Shown here in pieces: positions 17,348 to 25,848 of a stretch of DNA of 64,000 nucleotides. The stretch's first letter is position 1. Each line of letters begins with the position of its first letter. Both the position numbers and the translations under genes were made by a program. This DNA is from Fredinandcohnia quinoae (GTDB lineage Bacteria; Bacillota; Bacilli; Bacillales; Bacillaceae_L). The stretch spans positions 1-64,000 of the forward strand of contig NZ_JAKTTI010000009.1 of the NCBI RefSeq assembly GCF_022427965.1, read 5' to 3'. A model generated the notes under the pieces. It made no database searches, was not told where the DNA came from, and saw only the letters and a program-made list of their open reading frames with translations.

Positions 17348-17518
17348 TGGGATAGAGGCCGCAGCTTATAATAGTAGATTGGGTAAGATTCAGTGAAGTC
17401 TATGACCCCAATTAAAAGGATAAGTTGCCGAAGTTTGGATTATTCATTGATTATCCATGCTGGGGGTGTATTCGAATAGAAACACCACTGTCACGTCATT
17501 GACGTGGAGAGCTATCTT
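17348..17518 (+). ncRNA. Lysine riboswitch (L box)
   Basis: Outer stem GATAG (17351-17355) pairs with CTATC (17512-17516). Inside are the conserved blocks GATAGAGGCCGCAG, AGTAG, GCCGAAG, GCTGGGG, ACTGTCA and TGGAGAGCTATC in the order seen in lysine riboswitches. It sits directly ahead of a terminator and an amino-acid permease gene. Confidence 0.88.
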
Positions 17519-17543
17519 CGGAAGGATTACTCGGACTTTATAT

Positions 17544-17577
17544 ACAGCCGTCGATCTTCTTCGATGGCTGTTTTTTA
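17544..17577 (+). terminator. Expression-platform terminator of the lysine riboswitch
   Basis: ACAGCC pairs with GGCTGT, with inner GTCGA/TCGAT pairing, followed by TTTTTT. Lysine binding would favour this hairpin and switch lysP off. Confidence 0.85.
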
Positions 17578-17620
17578 TTTAGCCTACGTATCCTCCAAGA
17601 GAATAAGGGAGTGGACAACC

Positions 17621-19072
17621 ATGACAAAAACATCAACTTCATCCGAAACATCTCAATTAAAAAGAACATTAAAAGCTCGTCATCTTATGATGATTTCACT
17701 AGGAGGATCAATTGGCACCGGAATATTTCTGGCAAGCGGCGGTGCAATTCATAGCGCTGGTCCTGGTGGGGCTCTACTTGCCTATGCAGCTGTAGGGGTT
17801 ATGGTTTATTTCTTAATGACCAGTCTTGCTGAGATGGCCGCATACATGCCAGTAGCAGGCTCATTCAAAGTGTATGCAACAAAATTTGTAGACCCAGCCT
17901 TTGGCTTTGCAATTGGCTGGAACTATTGGTATAACTGGGCTATTACGATTGCTGCCGAGCTCGCTGCAGTTGTACTTATTATGAAATTCTGGTTCCCGAA
18001 TAGCCATTCATTCATTTGGAGTGGGCTTGCTCTAGCAATCATGTTCGGCTTCAACTACTTATCAGCCAAAGGATTTGGAGAAGCAGAATTTTGGTTTGCA
18101 TTAATTAAGGTTGTAACTGTCATTATATTTATTATCACAGGCTTCCTGATGATAATTGGAATAATGGGCGGTGACCCAATTGGATTTTCAAATTTCACTA
18201 TTGGAGATGCTCCATTTAACGGGGGATTCTTTGCAATCCTAGGGGTATTTATGGCAGCAGGCTTCTCTTTCCAAGGTACTGAATTACTAGGAGTAGCTGC
18301 AGGGGAAAGTAAAGATCCGGAAAAAACAATTCCAAAGGCAATAAATTCTGTCTTTTGGCGGATTCTTTTATTTTATATATTAGCAATCTTTATCATTGGT
18401 TTAATCCTTCCTTATACAGATGACCGATTATTAAGTGATGCTGTAACTGTTAGTCCGTTCACCCTTGTTTTTGAACGAGCAGGGTTTGCTTTTGCCGCTT
18501 CTGTTATGAATGCAATCATTTTAACATCCGTATTATCTGCTGGTAACTCTGGAATGTATGCATCAACAAGAATGCTTTGGGATTTAGCACGTGACGGTAA
18601 AGCTCCAAAATTCTTAGGGAAGTTAGATAAAAGAGGTGTACCTGTTAACGCATTAATCGTAACAACTTTAGTAGGTTCACTTGCATTTTTAACAACCTTT
18701 TTCGGTGACGGAAAAGTATATATTTGGTTATTAAATGCCTCTGGAATGGCAGGCTTTATAACATGGCTCGGAATCGCAATCAGCCATTATCGCTTTCGTC
18801 GAGCCTATGTTGCACAAGGTGGTAAATTAGCAGATCTTCCATATCGGGCAAAATGGTTCCCACTTGGACCATTACTTGCTTTGGGATTATGTATTTTCAT
18901 TATCTTAGGTCAAAACATTCAATCTTTCATTACTGGAAATATCGAGTGGAGCAGTATCTTTGCCTCTTATATCGGCTTACCTCTCTTCATCTTTATTTGG
19001 CTAGGCTATAAGGTAAAACATAAAACAAAGGTTATACCACTAAGTGAATGTGATTTTAATAAAGAAGCATGA
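17621..19072 (+). CDS. lysP: Lysine-specific permease LysP
   Basis: A 483-aa APC-superfamily (AAT family) permease with 12 membrane helices. The N-terminal signature HLMMISLGGSIGTGIF is typical, as are GWNYWYNW and SFQGTELLGVAAGESKDPEK. The lysine riboswitch upstream fixes the substrate as lysine better than the sequence does. ATG at 17621 has AGGGAG 9 nt upstream; an in-frame extension to 17504 would be encoded by riboswitch RNA and is rejected. It lies on the opposite strand between bceAB and bceRS, so it interrupts the peptide-resistance module. Confidence 0.93.
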   Translation: MTKTSTSSETSQLKRTLKARHLMMISLGGSIGTGIFLASGGAIHSAGPGGALLAYAAVGVMVYFLMTSLAEMAAYMPVAGSFKVYATKFVDPAFGFAIGWNYWYNWAITIAAELAAVVLIMKFWFPNSHSFIWSGLALAIMFGFNYLSAKGFGEAEFWFALIKVVTVIIFIITGFLMIIGIMGGDPIGFSNFTIGDAPFNGGFFAILGVFMAAGFSFQGTELLGVAAGESKDPEKTIPKAINSVFWRILLFYILAIFIIGLILPYTDDRLLSDAVTVSPFTLVFERAGFAFAASVMNAIILTSVLSAGNSGMYASTRMLWDLARDGKAPKFLGKLDKRGVPVNALIVTTLVGSLAFLTTFFGDGKVYIWLLNASGMAGFITWLGIAISHYRFRRAYVAQGGKLADLPYRAKWFPLGPLLALGLCIFIILGQNIQSFITGNIEWSSIFASYIGLPLFIFIWLGYKVKHKTKVIPLSECDFNKEA

Positions 19073-19078
19073 GAAGGC

Positions 19079-19113
19079 AGCAGGGAACAATTTAAGCTCC
19101 CTGCTTTTTTTTC
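19079..19113 (+). terminator. Terminator of lysP
   Basis: AGCAGGGA pairs with TCCCTGCT across 11 nt, then nine T. Confidence 0.9.
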
Positions 19114-20084
19114 TAAAAAATAATTCTGACCGTTGTCCCTTTATTCACCTCGGATTCAATCTCGATTCGATGGCCAAGTTTTTCGCAAATTTGCTTCACA
19201 AGGTGCAAGCCCATACCGGTGGACTCTTGAAAAACACGACCATTCCCACCTGTGAAATAAGGATCAAAAACACGTGGTAAATCACTGATTGGAATACCAA
19301 CACCTTCATCCCGAATCTCTAATACTTTGTTCCTTCCATAAATATATCCGTTAAAATAAACTTTCCGATTTTCTTCTATCGTATATCGAACGGCATTCGT
19401 AATGATCTGTGTGAATACAAAAGAAAGCCATTTTTCATCTGAGGCAATCGGTATTTTGCCCTCGAATTGGATAGATGGAAAAACTCGTTTGCGAATAAAT
19501 AATCGCTTTTGACTAGATGTAGCATTCCTTACTACTTTTTCTAAATCTAATGTCTCTACATGGAAATCACGATCAAATGTATCCAAACGAGCTGTATATA
19601 ACACCATTTCTAGCCCTTTTTTTAATCGGTCTAATTCATCACCAATCGCTGTATTGTTTGGCTCATCCTCATCTTGAATGATCAAATGAATAACCGATAT
19701 TGGGGTCTTCATTTGATGAACCCATTGATTGATGAACTGAATATGCTCTTCCAGCCGATATTTATAATTATGCAAATCCGTCCGATAATGTTGAAATTGA
19801 CTTTTCAGAAGTTGCTGTAATCCCTCTGATAACGGGGAATGTACAGTGATATCACTAAAATCATCCATAGATGGAAGTGGTTTTTCAAGTCGTTTATAAA
19901 ATGAACGATTTTTATAATAACGTAATAAAAGATAGCCAATCAATAAACATGTACTTAATACGCAAGCATAAATACTTATCGCTATATTCTGGTACCCATC
20001 AAGCCAGTATATTGAAATAATAACTAGTAATTGAGTCATATATATAAAGATCAGTGGCAGTTGGTCCCGTAAGAAAAGCCTCAT
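19113..20084 (-). CDS. bceS: BceS-type intramembrane-sensing histidine kinase
   Basis: A 323-aa kinase with only two N-terminal helices and almost no extracellular loop, the hallmark of BceS-like kinases that sense through the partner transporter. The phospho-acceptor motif is WVHQMKTPISV (His near residue 120), followed by an N box (ITNAVRYT), G1 DEGVGIP and G2 TGMGLHL. ATG at 20084 overlaps the response-regulator stop as ATGA; the GTG at 20099 is less likely. With bceR it should control bceAB and perhaps bcrC. Confidence 0.9.
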   Translation of the reverse strand: MRLFLRDQLPLIFIYMTQLLVIISIYWLDGYQNIAISIYACVLSTCLLIGYLLLRYYKNRSFYKRLEKPLPSMDDFSDITVHSPLSEGLQQLLKSQFQHYRTDLHNYKYRLEEHIQFINQWVHQMKTPISVIHLIIQDEDEPNNTAIGDELDRLKKGLEMVLYTARLDTFDRDFHVETLDLEKVVRNATSSQKRLFIRKRVFPSIQFEGKIPIASDEKWLSFVFTQIITNAVRYTIEENRKVYFNGYIYGRNKVLEIRDEGVGIPISDLPRVFDPYFTGGNGRVFQESTGMGLHLVKQICEKLGHRIEIESEVNKGTTVRIIF

Positions 20085-20779
20085 TCTCCACTCTCCCACA
20101 TCGACACTAGCCGATATCCTTGACCACGAATCGTTTGAATGGCGTTATTAATCTGTAAAGCATCTAATTTCTTCCGAACACGTGTTACATATACATTTAA
20201 TGTATTATCGTCAACAAACGCTTGATCATCCCATATTTTTTCAAGCAAACGATCACGACTAACGACACGATCTACCTTTTTCATTAATTCATCTAAAATT
20301 TTTGCTTCAGTATGACTAAGGTCAATGGTTGTTCCATTTAGTGTTAAGTTAAGTCGTTCGATGTCAAGGGTTAGCCCATTAACCGCAACAGAATGAGTAG
20401 TAGAACCCGCATAGTCCCCATATGCTCGACGTAACTGGCTGTTGATCTTCGCCGTGACAATTTCATAATCGAAAGGTTTTGTAATATAATCATCTGCACC
20501 ATTTTCAAGCGCCATCACTTGATCCATTTTTCCATCCCTTGCTGAAATAAATAAAATAGGACAAGTTGATTTACTTCGGATTTGGCGGCACCAATAATAC
20601 CCATCAAATTTGGGTAAATTCACGTCAAGCAGGACAAGCTGTGGGGCAAATTGTTCAAATTCTAATAATACCTTCTCAAAATCACTAACGGACTTTGTTT
20701 CATAACCAAATTTATGTAAATGCTCTTCTAGTAAACGAACAAGCTGTTTATCATCTTCAATAATAAAAATGTTGAACAT
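20081..20779 (-). CDS. bceR: BceR-type response regulator
   Basis: A 232-aa OmpR-family regulator. The receiver domain has the acidic pair near 9-10, phospho-acceptor Asp52 in VLLDVNLP, SARDG and KPF (Lys near 101). The C-terminal winged helix ends with TIRGQGYRL. ATG at 20779 with AGGAGG about 7 nt away. Its expected binding site, TTACA-N4-TGTAA, occurs twice in this locus (17191-17206 and 21473-21486). Confidence 0.92.
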   Translation of the reverse strand: MFNIFIIEDDKQLVRLLEEHLHKFGYETKSVSDFEKVLLEFEQFAPQLVLLDVNLPKFDGYYWCRQIRSKSTCPILFISARDGKMDQVMALENGADDYITKPFDYEIVTAKINSQLRRAYGDYAGSTTHSVAVNGLTLDIERLNLTLNGTTIDLSHTEAKILDELMKKVDRVVSRDRLLEKIWDDQAFVDDNTLNVYVTRVRKKLDALQINNAIQTIRGQGYRLVSMWESGE

Positions 20780-20840
20780 CAAAATCCTCCTCTCACACTA
20801 CTTTTATTGTAGCAAAACATATGGTCGTTATAAAAGAAGT

Positions 20841-20878
20841 GAAAAAAAGACTGATCAAGCTCTAAAGTTGATCAATCT
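20841..20878 (-). terminator. Terminator of bcrC
   Basis: AGACTGATCAA pairs with TTGATCAATCT (one mismatch), followed on the minus strand by seven T. It separates bcrC from bceR. Confidence 0.75.
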
Positions 20879-21422
20879 AGAAGTTCTCTGATTTATTTTT
20901 CACTTGTACTTTGTTTTGCGTTTTTTGAATAATTTTGTATATCAGTAAAGATGAACCAATCGCAAGTATTGCTCCAACAATCACATCTGCTGGATAATGA
21001 ACCCCTACCCAAATGCGTGAGATTCCTACAAAGAGGGCCAGAATGATCCACCAGAATCCCTTTTTAAACAGGAAAAATGTAAAGCAAAGTGCAAAGAAGA
21101 TGATCGTGTGATCACTCGGAAAAGAATTATCAACCGCTTTTTCAACCAATTGATTCACATTATCTAGTTCGGCAAATGGCTGATTATTAGAATGGAGCAA
21201 ACCTACCAATCTAGCTCCTATTTCAGCGATAATTAATGAGATAACTGCACTAAATATCATACGTCTTTCTTTTTTTATCAAAAAGAATAGTACAACTGCT
21301 ATCAACAGATATATTGTATATTGCGCAATAAATATAAAAATTGGATTTAAAAAAGTAAATTCCTTCCCCAAGTCATTAATCATTCGAAATAAGGATACAT
21401 TCATTTCAGAAATGTTCAACAT
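20877..21422 (-). CDS. bcrC: Undecaprenyl-diphosphatase BcrC-type (PAP2)
   Basis: A 181-aa membrane phosphatase of the PAP2 family. It has about five helices and the motifs KK..R (49-52 region), SFPSDHT and SRIWVGVHYPADV, carrying the catalytic His pair and Asp. BcrC dephosphorylates undecaprenyl pyrophosphate on the outer face, recycling the carrier that bacitracin traps. ATG at 21422 follows AAGGGGGG; the longer frame to 21557 lacks a ribosome site and covers the promoter. A BceR-type box lies 51 nt upstream, tying it to the neighbouring Bce system. Confidence 0.88.
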   Translation of the reverse strand: MLNISEMNVSLFRMINDLGKEFTFLNPIFIFIAQYTIYLLIAVVLFFLIKKERRMIFSAVISLIIAEIGARLVGLLHSNNQPFAELDNVNQLVEKAVDNSFPSDHTIIFFALCFTFFLFKKGFWWIILALFVGISRIWVGVHYPADVIVGAILAIGSSLLIYKIIQKTQNKVQVKNKSENF

Positions 21423-21472
21423 AATTCCCCCCTTATTGTTGAATTTTACAATATTTTTTAAAACTTCATGTA

Positions 21473-21486
21473 TTACAATTTTGTAA
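21473..21486 (-). promoter_or_regulatory. BceR-type operator upstream of bcrC
   Basis: TTACA-ATTT-TGTAA, a perfect inverted repeat matching the bceAB box in sequence and spacing. It lies in the divergent region between bcrC and the lactonase gene. Confidence 0.8.
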
Positions 21487-21548
21487 GATATTTTTAAAAA
21501 TGATATGGTAGAGTAAATGATTATACCATATTTAACGGAGGGATTTTT

Positions 21549-22595
21549 TTGGGACAATTCATTGGATACATTGGTACCTATACGAAAGGTGATAGTGAAG
21601 GCATCTATTCGTTCACATTAGACACTGAAAAGTCTGAGATTACGAATATCAAAGCAGTTGCAAAACTAGATAATCCTACTTATGTAACAATCAGTGATGA
21701 CAATCGTAATCTGTATGCTGTTGCGAAGGAAGGCGAATTGGGTGGTGTTGCAGCGTTTTCAATTAATGGTCAGACGGGTAATTTGGAGCCATTAAATAAG
21801 CAATTATCAGCAGGTCCTTCTCCATGTCACGTGAGCACTGATCGTTCGTTGAACTACGTTTTTAGTGCAAACTACCATCGAGGAACAGTCGATTCATATT
21901 TGATTAATCCCGCGAATGGTTCACTTGATTCAACAATTTCGACAATTCAACATACTGGTTCAGGCCCGGATGAGAGACAAGAAAAACCACATACTCATTA
22001 TATATCGCCAACTCCAGATGAAAAATATGTTGTAGCTGTAGACCTTGGAATTGATAAAGTGATTACATATGAACTGCATGATGGGGCTTTACAAGAAGTT
22101 TCTAGTGTTTCAGTCAAACCTGGTAGTGGGCCACGCCATCTTACATTCCACCCGAATGGGCAGATTGCATATCTCATGACTGAGTTTAGCTCAGAAGTAA
22201 TCGTTTTTACCTATCAATCTGAGGATGGAAGCTTAACAGAACTACAAACAATCTCAACAATCCCGGCAGATTTTACAGAAAACAACCAAGGAAGTGCTAT
22301 TCATATTTCTTCAGATGGTAAGTTCGTGTATGCGGGTAATCGTGGTCACAACAGCATTGCCATTTTTAGCGTTAATCAGGGTTCCGGTGAATTGAGTCTC
22401 GTTGAAATCAGTTCTTCTGAAGGCGATTGGCCAAGAGATTTCATGTTGGACCCGACTGAAAAATTTATCATTGGCTCCAATCAAGAATCGAATAATCTTG
22501 TGTTGTATTCACGTGATGAGGAGTCAGGCAAGCTAGAAGTTATCAAATCAGATATTCCAGTGCCAGCACCTGTATGTATTAAATTCTTACGTTAA
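21549..22595 (+). CDS. pgl: 6-phosphogluconolactonase, beta-propeller type
   Basis: A 348-aa seven-bladed propeller of the lactonase family, close in length to B. subtilis YkgB/Pgl (349 aa). It hydrolyses 6-phosphoglucono-lactone in the pentose phosphate pathway. Repeated blade patterns are visible (SDDNRNLYAVAKEGE, SPDEKYVVAVDLG, SSDGKFVYAGNRG), plus the family motif PGSGPRHLTFHP near residue 195. Start is TTG at 21549, with GGAGGG 6 nt upstream. Monocistronic; terminator at 22602-22623. Confidence 0.88.
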   Translation: MGQFIGYIGTYTKGDSEGIYSFTLDTEKSEITNIKAVAKLDNPTYVTISDDNRNLYAVAKEGELGGVAAFSINGQTGNLEPLNKQLSAGPSPCHVSTDRSLNYVFSANYHRGTVDSYLINPANGSLDSTISTIQHTGSGPDERQEKPHTHYISPTPDEKYVVAVDLGIDKVITYELHDGALQEVSSVSVKPGSGPRHLTFHPNGQIAYLMTEFSSEVIVFTYQSEDGSLTELQTISTIPADFTENNQGSAIHISSDGKFVYAGNRGHNSIAIFSVNQGSGELSLVEISSSEGDWPRDFMLDPTEKFIIGSNQESNNLVLYSRDEESGKLEVIKSDIPVPAPVCIKFLR

Positions 22596-22601
22596 AATTG
22601 T

Positions 22602-22623
22602 AGTCCCTGGTGATCCAGGGACT
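22602..22623. terminator. Bidirectional terminator between pgl and ybaK
   Basis: AGTCCCTGG pairs with CCAGGGACT across four bases, between convergent genes. Confidence 0.8.
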
Positions 22624-23101
22624 ATTTAATTAGCTCCACAAACTGCGCCTCAATCACATCTGCTAGTTGCTGAGGTCCTATTTCAATCTGCATACCAATC
22701 TTCCCGGCACTAACAATTATTTTTTCAAGATGGGTTGCCTGATTCTCGATAAAAGTTGGGTAGACCTTTTTCATGCCAACAGGGGAACAGCCACCTCGAA
22801 TATACCCAGTCCACTTTAGAATGTCCTTTACTGGCAACATTTCTAGTTTCTTCTCACCCGCTGCCTTTGCCGCCTTTTTCAAATCGAGCTCTTCAGCTAC
22901 TGGTATGACAAAAACGAAGAGGTTATTCGAGTGATAAGTTACCAATGTCTTATACACAGCTTCTACCGGTCTTTCAATTTTGCCTGCCACAGCAATGCCA
23001 TCTATCTTTCCATCATTCGCATCATATGTCAAAATATCATAATCAATCTTCTTACTATCAAGAATTCTCATTGCATTTGTTTTGCTTATTTTGCCACCCA
23101 T
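22622..23101 (-). CDS. ybaK: Cys-tRNA(Pro) deacylase YbaK/EbsC
   Basis: A 159-aa editing domain protein of the YbaK family, which removes cysteine from mischarged tRNA(Pro). Visible features are the N-terminal TNAMRILDSKKIDY, the conserved Lys in VYKTLV, VIPVAEELDLKKAAKA, and the motif YIRGGCSPVG. ATG at 23101 lies 7 nt after AGGGGGAG; a TTG extension to 23119 would read through that site. Length matches the family. Confidence 0.92.
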   Translation of the reverse strand: MGGKISKTNAMRILDSKKIDYDILTYDANDGKIDGIAVAGKIERPVEAVYKTLVTYHSNNLFVFVIPVAEELDLKKAAKAAGEKKLEMLPVKDILKWTGYIRGGCSPVGMKKVYPTFIENQATHLEKIIVSAGKIGMQIEIGPQQLADVIEAQFVELIK

Positions 23102-23230
23102 AGTGAACTCCCCCTTCAATTATTATGTGAAATGATACCACTTATTTTGAATACGTTACAATTTTCAGCTTGTAAAATTAGTTAATCTTTCATACCATTA
23201 GATTAACAAAATACAGAAAGGAAGTGGGAA

Positions 23231-24145
23231 ATGTTTTACAAACTACTTTGTGAACCTGCAGATTTATCTCTCCTTAAAAGTTTGAACTCCCGCATGAATT
23301 TACCACTAAAGGAAAAACAAAATTTTTTAAACCTAAAAAAGGGTTACGAAGGTGAACAGCTTTTTGCATCAATGCTAGAGAATCAGTCAGGTAATTGGAT
23401 TGTTTTACACGACTTATTGCTAGAATGCTCCAACAATCAATTCCAAATTGACTTTTTACTTCTTTCACAAAAAACAGTCTATCTTTTTGAAGTCAAAACT
23501 TTTGAAGGCGATTATTATATTGAGAATGACAACTGGTACATAGCATCTACTGAAATTAAGGACCCCCTCCTTCAATTAAAACGAAGCAAATCCCTTCTTC
23601 GGCGCCTACTCCAAGAATTAGGTTCCACTCTTGTAGTCGAAGCATACCTTGTCTTCGTCAATCCTGAGTTCACCTTATATCAAGCCCCACGAAACCAATC
23701 TATTATATTTCCTACCCAGCTTAATCGCTTCTTGCAAAAACTCAAGTTGATCCCATGCACACTAAATCAAAAACACACTGCACTTGCTGAAAAACTAGTA
23801 GAGAGACGTCTACATAAATCTCAGTATGAACGTGTGTTGACATATGAATATGACCACCTTGAGAAAGGAATTGTGTGTACATCATGTGAGGCATTTATGT
23901 CTCTTGAGGGAAATGAAATAATCTGTGGGTCCTGTGGTTGCAAGGAGGATGTTGATTCCGCGATTATTCGTAATGTGTCGGAATTTAATCTTCTTTTTCC
24001 TGATATGCGAATAACTACTAATCATATTCAGGATTGGTGTCAGGTGATACCTTCAAAGAAGACGATAAGGCGGGTGTTGATGAGGGATTTCGTAAGACTG
24101 GGCCATGGTAAGTCCTCTCACTTTGTTTATGCCATAAAAAAGTAG
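23231..24145 (+). CDS. NERD-domain protein with C-terminal zinc ribbon
   Basis: A 304-aa soluble protein. The N-terminal half is a NERD nuclease-related domain: KGYEGEQLF near 37, QIDFLLLS near 72, and FEVKTFEGDYY near 86, which resembles the D...ExK core of restriction-like nucleases. After a helical region comes a CxxC...CxxCxC cluster (CTSC, CGSCGC, residues 217-239), likely a zinc ribbon. The role is unknown; DNA processing is suggested by the fold. ATG with AAAGGAAG about 8 nt upstream. A 52-bp array starts 46 bp after its stop. Confidence 0.8.
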   Translation: MFYKLLCEPADLSLLKSLNSRMNLPLKEKQNFLNLKKGYEGEQLFASMLENQSGNWIVLHDLLLECSNNQFQIDFLLLSQKTVYLFEVKTFEGDYYIENDNWYIASTEIKDPLLQLKRSKSLLRRLLQELGSTLVVEAYLVFVNPEFTLYQAPRNQSIIFPTQLNRFLQKLKLIPCTLNQKHTALAEKLVERRLHKSQYERVLTYEYDHLEKGIVCTSCEAFMSLEGNEIICGSCGCKEDVDSAIIRNVSEFNLLFPDMRITTNHIQDWCQVIPSKKTIRRVLMRDFVRLGHGKSSHFVYAIKK

Positions 24146-24190
24146 GCTAGGTGGGTGGTATGAATAATACTACTCAAGTTCTTTTACTGA

Positions 24191-24450
24191 CTCGACGGGG
24201 GCCATTCATGCTCTATGGTTACCGCTCGGGCTCTTTTTTCGACTCGACGGGATCCATTCGGGCTCTATGGTTACCGCTCGAGCTCTTTTACTAGCTCAAC
24301 TGGGATCCATTCAGGCTCTATGGTTACCGCTCGAGCTCATTTTCAAGCTCAACCGGATCCATTCAGGCCCTATGGTTACCGTTCGAACCATTTTTCCTAC
24401 TCAACGGGATCCATTCATTCCCTATGGTTACCACTCAACATCTTTTTCCA
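24191..24450. repeat. 52-bp tandem array E (five units)
   Basis: Units begin at 24191, 24243, 24295, 24348 and 24400, with spacings 52, 52, 53 and 52. A unit reads CTCGACGGGATCCATTC, then CTATGGTTACCGCTCGAG, then a T-rich end. The segment from ACGGGA to CTATGGT matches array A at 20 of 25 aligned positions with no gaps. The array fills the space between convergent genes; the open frames crossing it are translations of one repeat in several phases. Confidence 0.93.
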
Positions 24451-24492
24451 ACCATACCAGCTACATTTACCCTTTCGTTTTTCTCAAAATTC

Positions 24493-25311
24493 CTATTCCT
24501 CAAATCCCTCTTTACTCACAAAAATCTCATCTTCAGAAAAAACCGAAGCAAACCTTTCAAACACTCTTTCAAATGCCGTTGGCCCATACCATTCTTGCAA
24601 TCCAAGTTCTAAAAATTTCGTTTCAATCCCAAGTCTCTTTGTTCTCTTACCCCCACTTCCATCCCCCATAAAAAAGTCATCAAGACACACTCGATCAACA
24701 ACCGACTTTAGTTTCTCAGCAAAATGTTCACTACTCGGTAAAATGGGTGCCACTGCAACTTGAGTTGGAATACCCGCTCTCGCCAACTCTTCAAGGGTTT
24801 TCATTCTTGCCTGAATAGGAGGTGCTCCCGGGGTAAATTGCTTTCGAATTGTTTCCAAATCTGTTTCTATTGTCATACTAATTCGTACCCCCTTACCTAA
24901 ATGCTGCAACAGATCTATATCTCTGCTAACTAAGGGACTTCTTGTCTGAACAAGTAAAAAGTTTGGGGGATTTTCAACCATGACTTCTAACAGTGAGCGA
25001 GTCACCTTCTCCTGAAATTCAATCGGTTGATACGGATCCGTGCTGGAAGACATAAAAATAGCAACCTTTCCCTTTGTTTTAGCCCTATTCAACTCCTTAT
25101 CAAGTACTTCTGCTGCTCCACTTTTAACATCAACCCACTCTCCCCACTCCCCCTCACGAAAGAGTGATACTGGCATTTGACGAACATAGCAGTACGAACA
25201 GCCAAACGTGCACCCTGTATATGGATTCAAAGAATGAGTATAGCCGGAAAGGAAACCAGTACCTTTATTAAGCATTGTTTTGGGATATTTGTAGAATAAT
25301 TCACACTTCAT
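24493..25311 (-). CDS. Radical SAM protein, SPL-like / Rv2578c family
   Basis: A 272-aa radical SAM protein. The iron-sulfur cysteines are at 34, 38 and 41 (CTFGCSYCYV). The surrounding GYTHSLNPYTG and the downstream SSSTDPYQPIE are shared with spore photoproduct lyase relatives, but it is shorter and lacks the SPL C-terminal part. The function of this branch is not established. ATG at 25311. It lies just downstream of adaA-adaB on the same strand, which makes a DNA-repair or base-modification role possible but unproven. Confidence 0.8.
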   Translation of the reverse strand: MKCELFYKYPKTMLNKGTGFLSGYTHSLNPYTGCTFGCSYCYVRQMPVSLFREGEWGEWVDVKSGAAEVLDKELNRAKTKGKVAIFMSSSTDPYQPIEFQEKVTRSLLEVMVENPPNFLLVQTRSPLVSRDIDLLQHLGKGVRISMTIETDLETIRKQFTPGAPPIQARMKTLEELARAGIPTQVAVAPILPSSEHFAEKLKSVVDRVCLDDFFMGDGSGGKRTKRLGIETKFLELGLQEWYGPTAFERVFERFASVFSEDEIFVSKEGFEE

Positions 25312-25323
25312 GAAATCTCCCCT

Positions 25324-25848
25324 TCATTCTCCTTGATCTCTGTCTTTCTGTTCAAGCTCCAGCAGCCGTGTCTTCATTTCCAATCCGCCCCGATATCCTG
25401 TTAACTTGCCATTCTTTCCTACCACTCGGTGACATGGCACTGTAATTAATATTGGATTTGCCCCAATTGCAGCACCTACAGCCCTTACTGCGGCTGGCCT
25501 TTCAATTAACTTAGCGATATCTGAATAGACTCGCGTTTCCCCATATGGAATTTCACAAAGAGCGCTCCACACGGCAAGCTGAAACTCTGTCCCATTGTAA
25601 TCAAAAGGAATAGAAAAGCTCATTCGTTCTCCCTCAAGATATTCAATAATTTCATCCACATATACTTGTAGCTTTTCCTTATCTTCAACTAGTGAACTAC
25701 CAGAGAATCGCTTCCCAGCCCATGCCACAAGTTCCTCATAATCCCCATTCTGTGATCCCACATAGCAGAGCCCCTTCGTCGTGGCAGCTAGATACATCTT
25801 CCATTCCTTAAAATTCAACAATGTCCAATAAATTATTGGCTTACCCAT
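25324..25848 (-). CDS. adaB: Methylated-DNA--protein-cysteine methyltransferase
   Basis: A 174-aa O6-alkylguanine-DNA alkyltransferase. The suicide Cys is in VPCHRVVG (near 140), preceded by GETRVYSDIAKLI and RAVGAAIGANP of the helix-turn-helix. It transfers the methyl from O6-methylguanine to itself. ATG at 25848 has a GAGGG ribosome site about 8 nt upstream; the start overlaps the adaA stop by 8 nt, so the genes are coupled as in B. subtilis adaA-adaB. A longer frame inside adaA is rejected. Confidence 0.93.
   Translation of the reverse strand: MGKPIIYWTLLNFKEWKMYLAATTKGLCYVGSQNGDYEELVAWAGKRFSGSSLVEDKEKLQVYVDEIIEYLEGERMSFSIPFDYNGTEFQLAVWSALCEIPYGETRVYSDIAKLIERPAAVRAVGAAIGANPILITVPCHRVVGKNGKLTGYRGGLEMKTRLLELEQKDRDQGE

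Noticed and set aside
17504-17620. N-terminal extension of LysP
   Set aside because: It would be encoded by the riboswitch and terminator; the ATG at 17621 has a proper ribosome site.
24146-24190. Functional link of the NERD protein to array E
   Set aside because: Only adjacency supports it; the other arrays lie beside unrelated genes.
24215-24763. Plus-strand protein of 182 aa over array E
   Set aside because: It is array sequence in rotating frames continuing antisense into the radical SAM gene, with no start signal.
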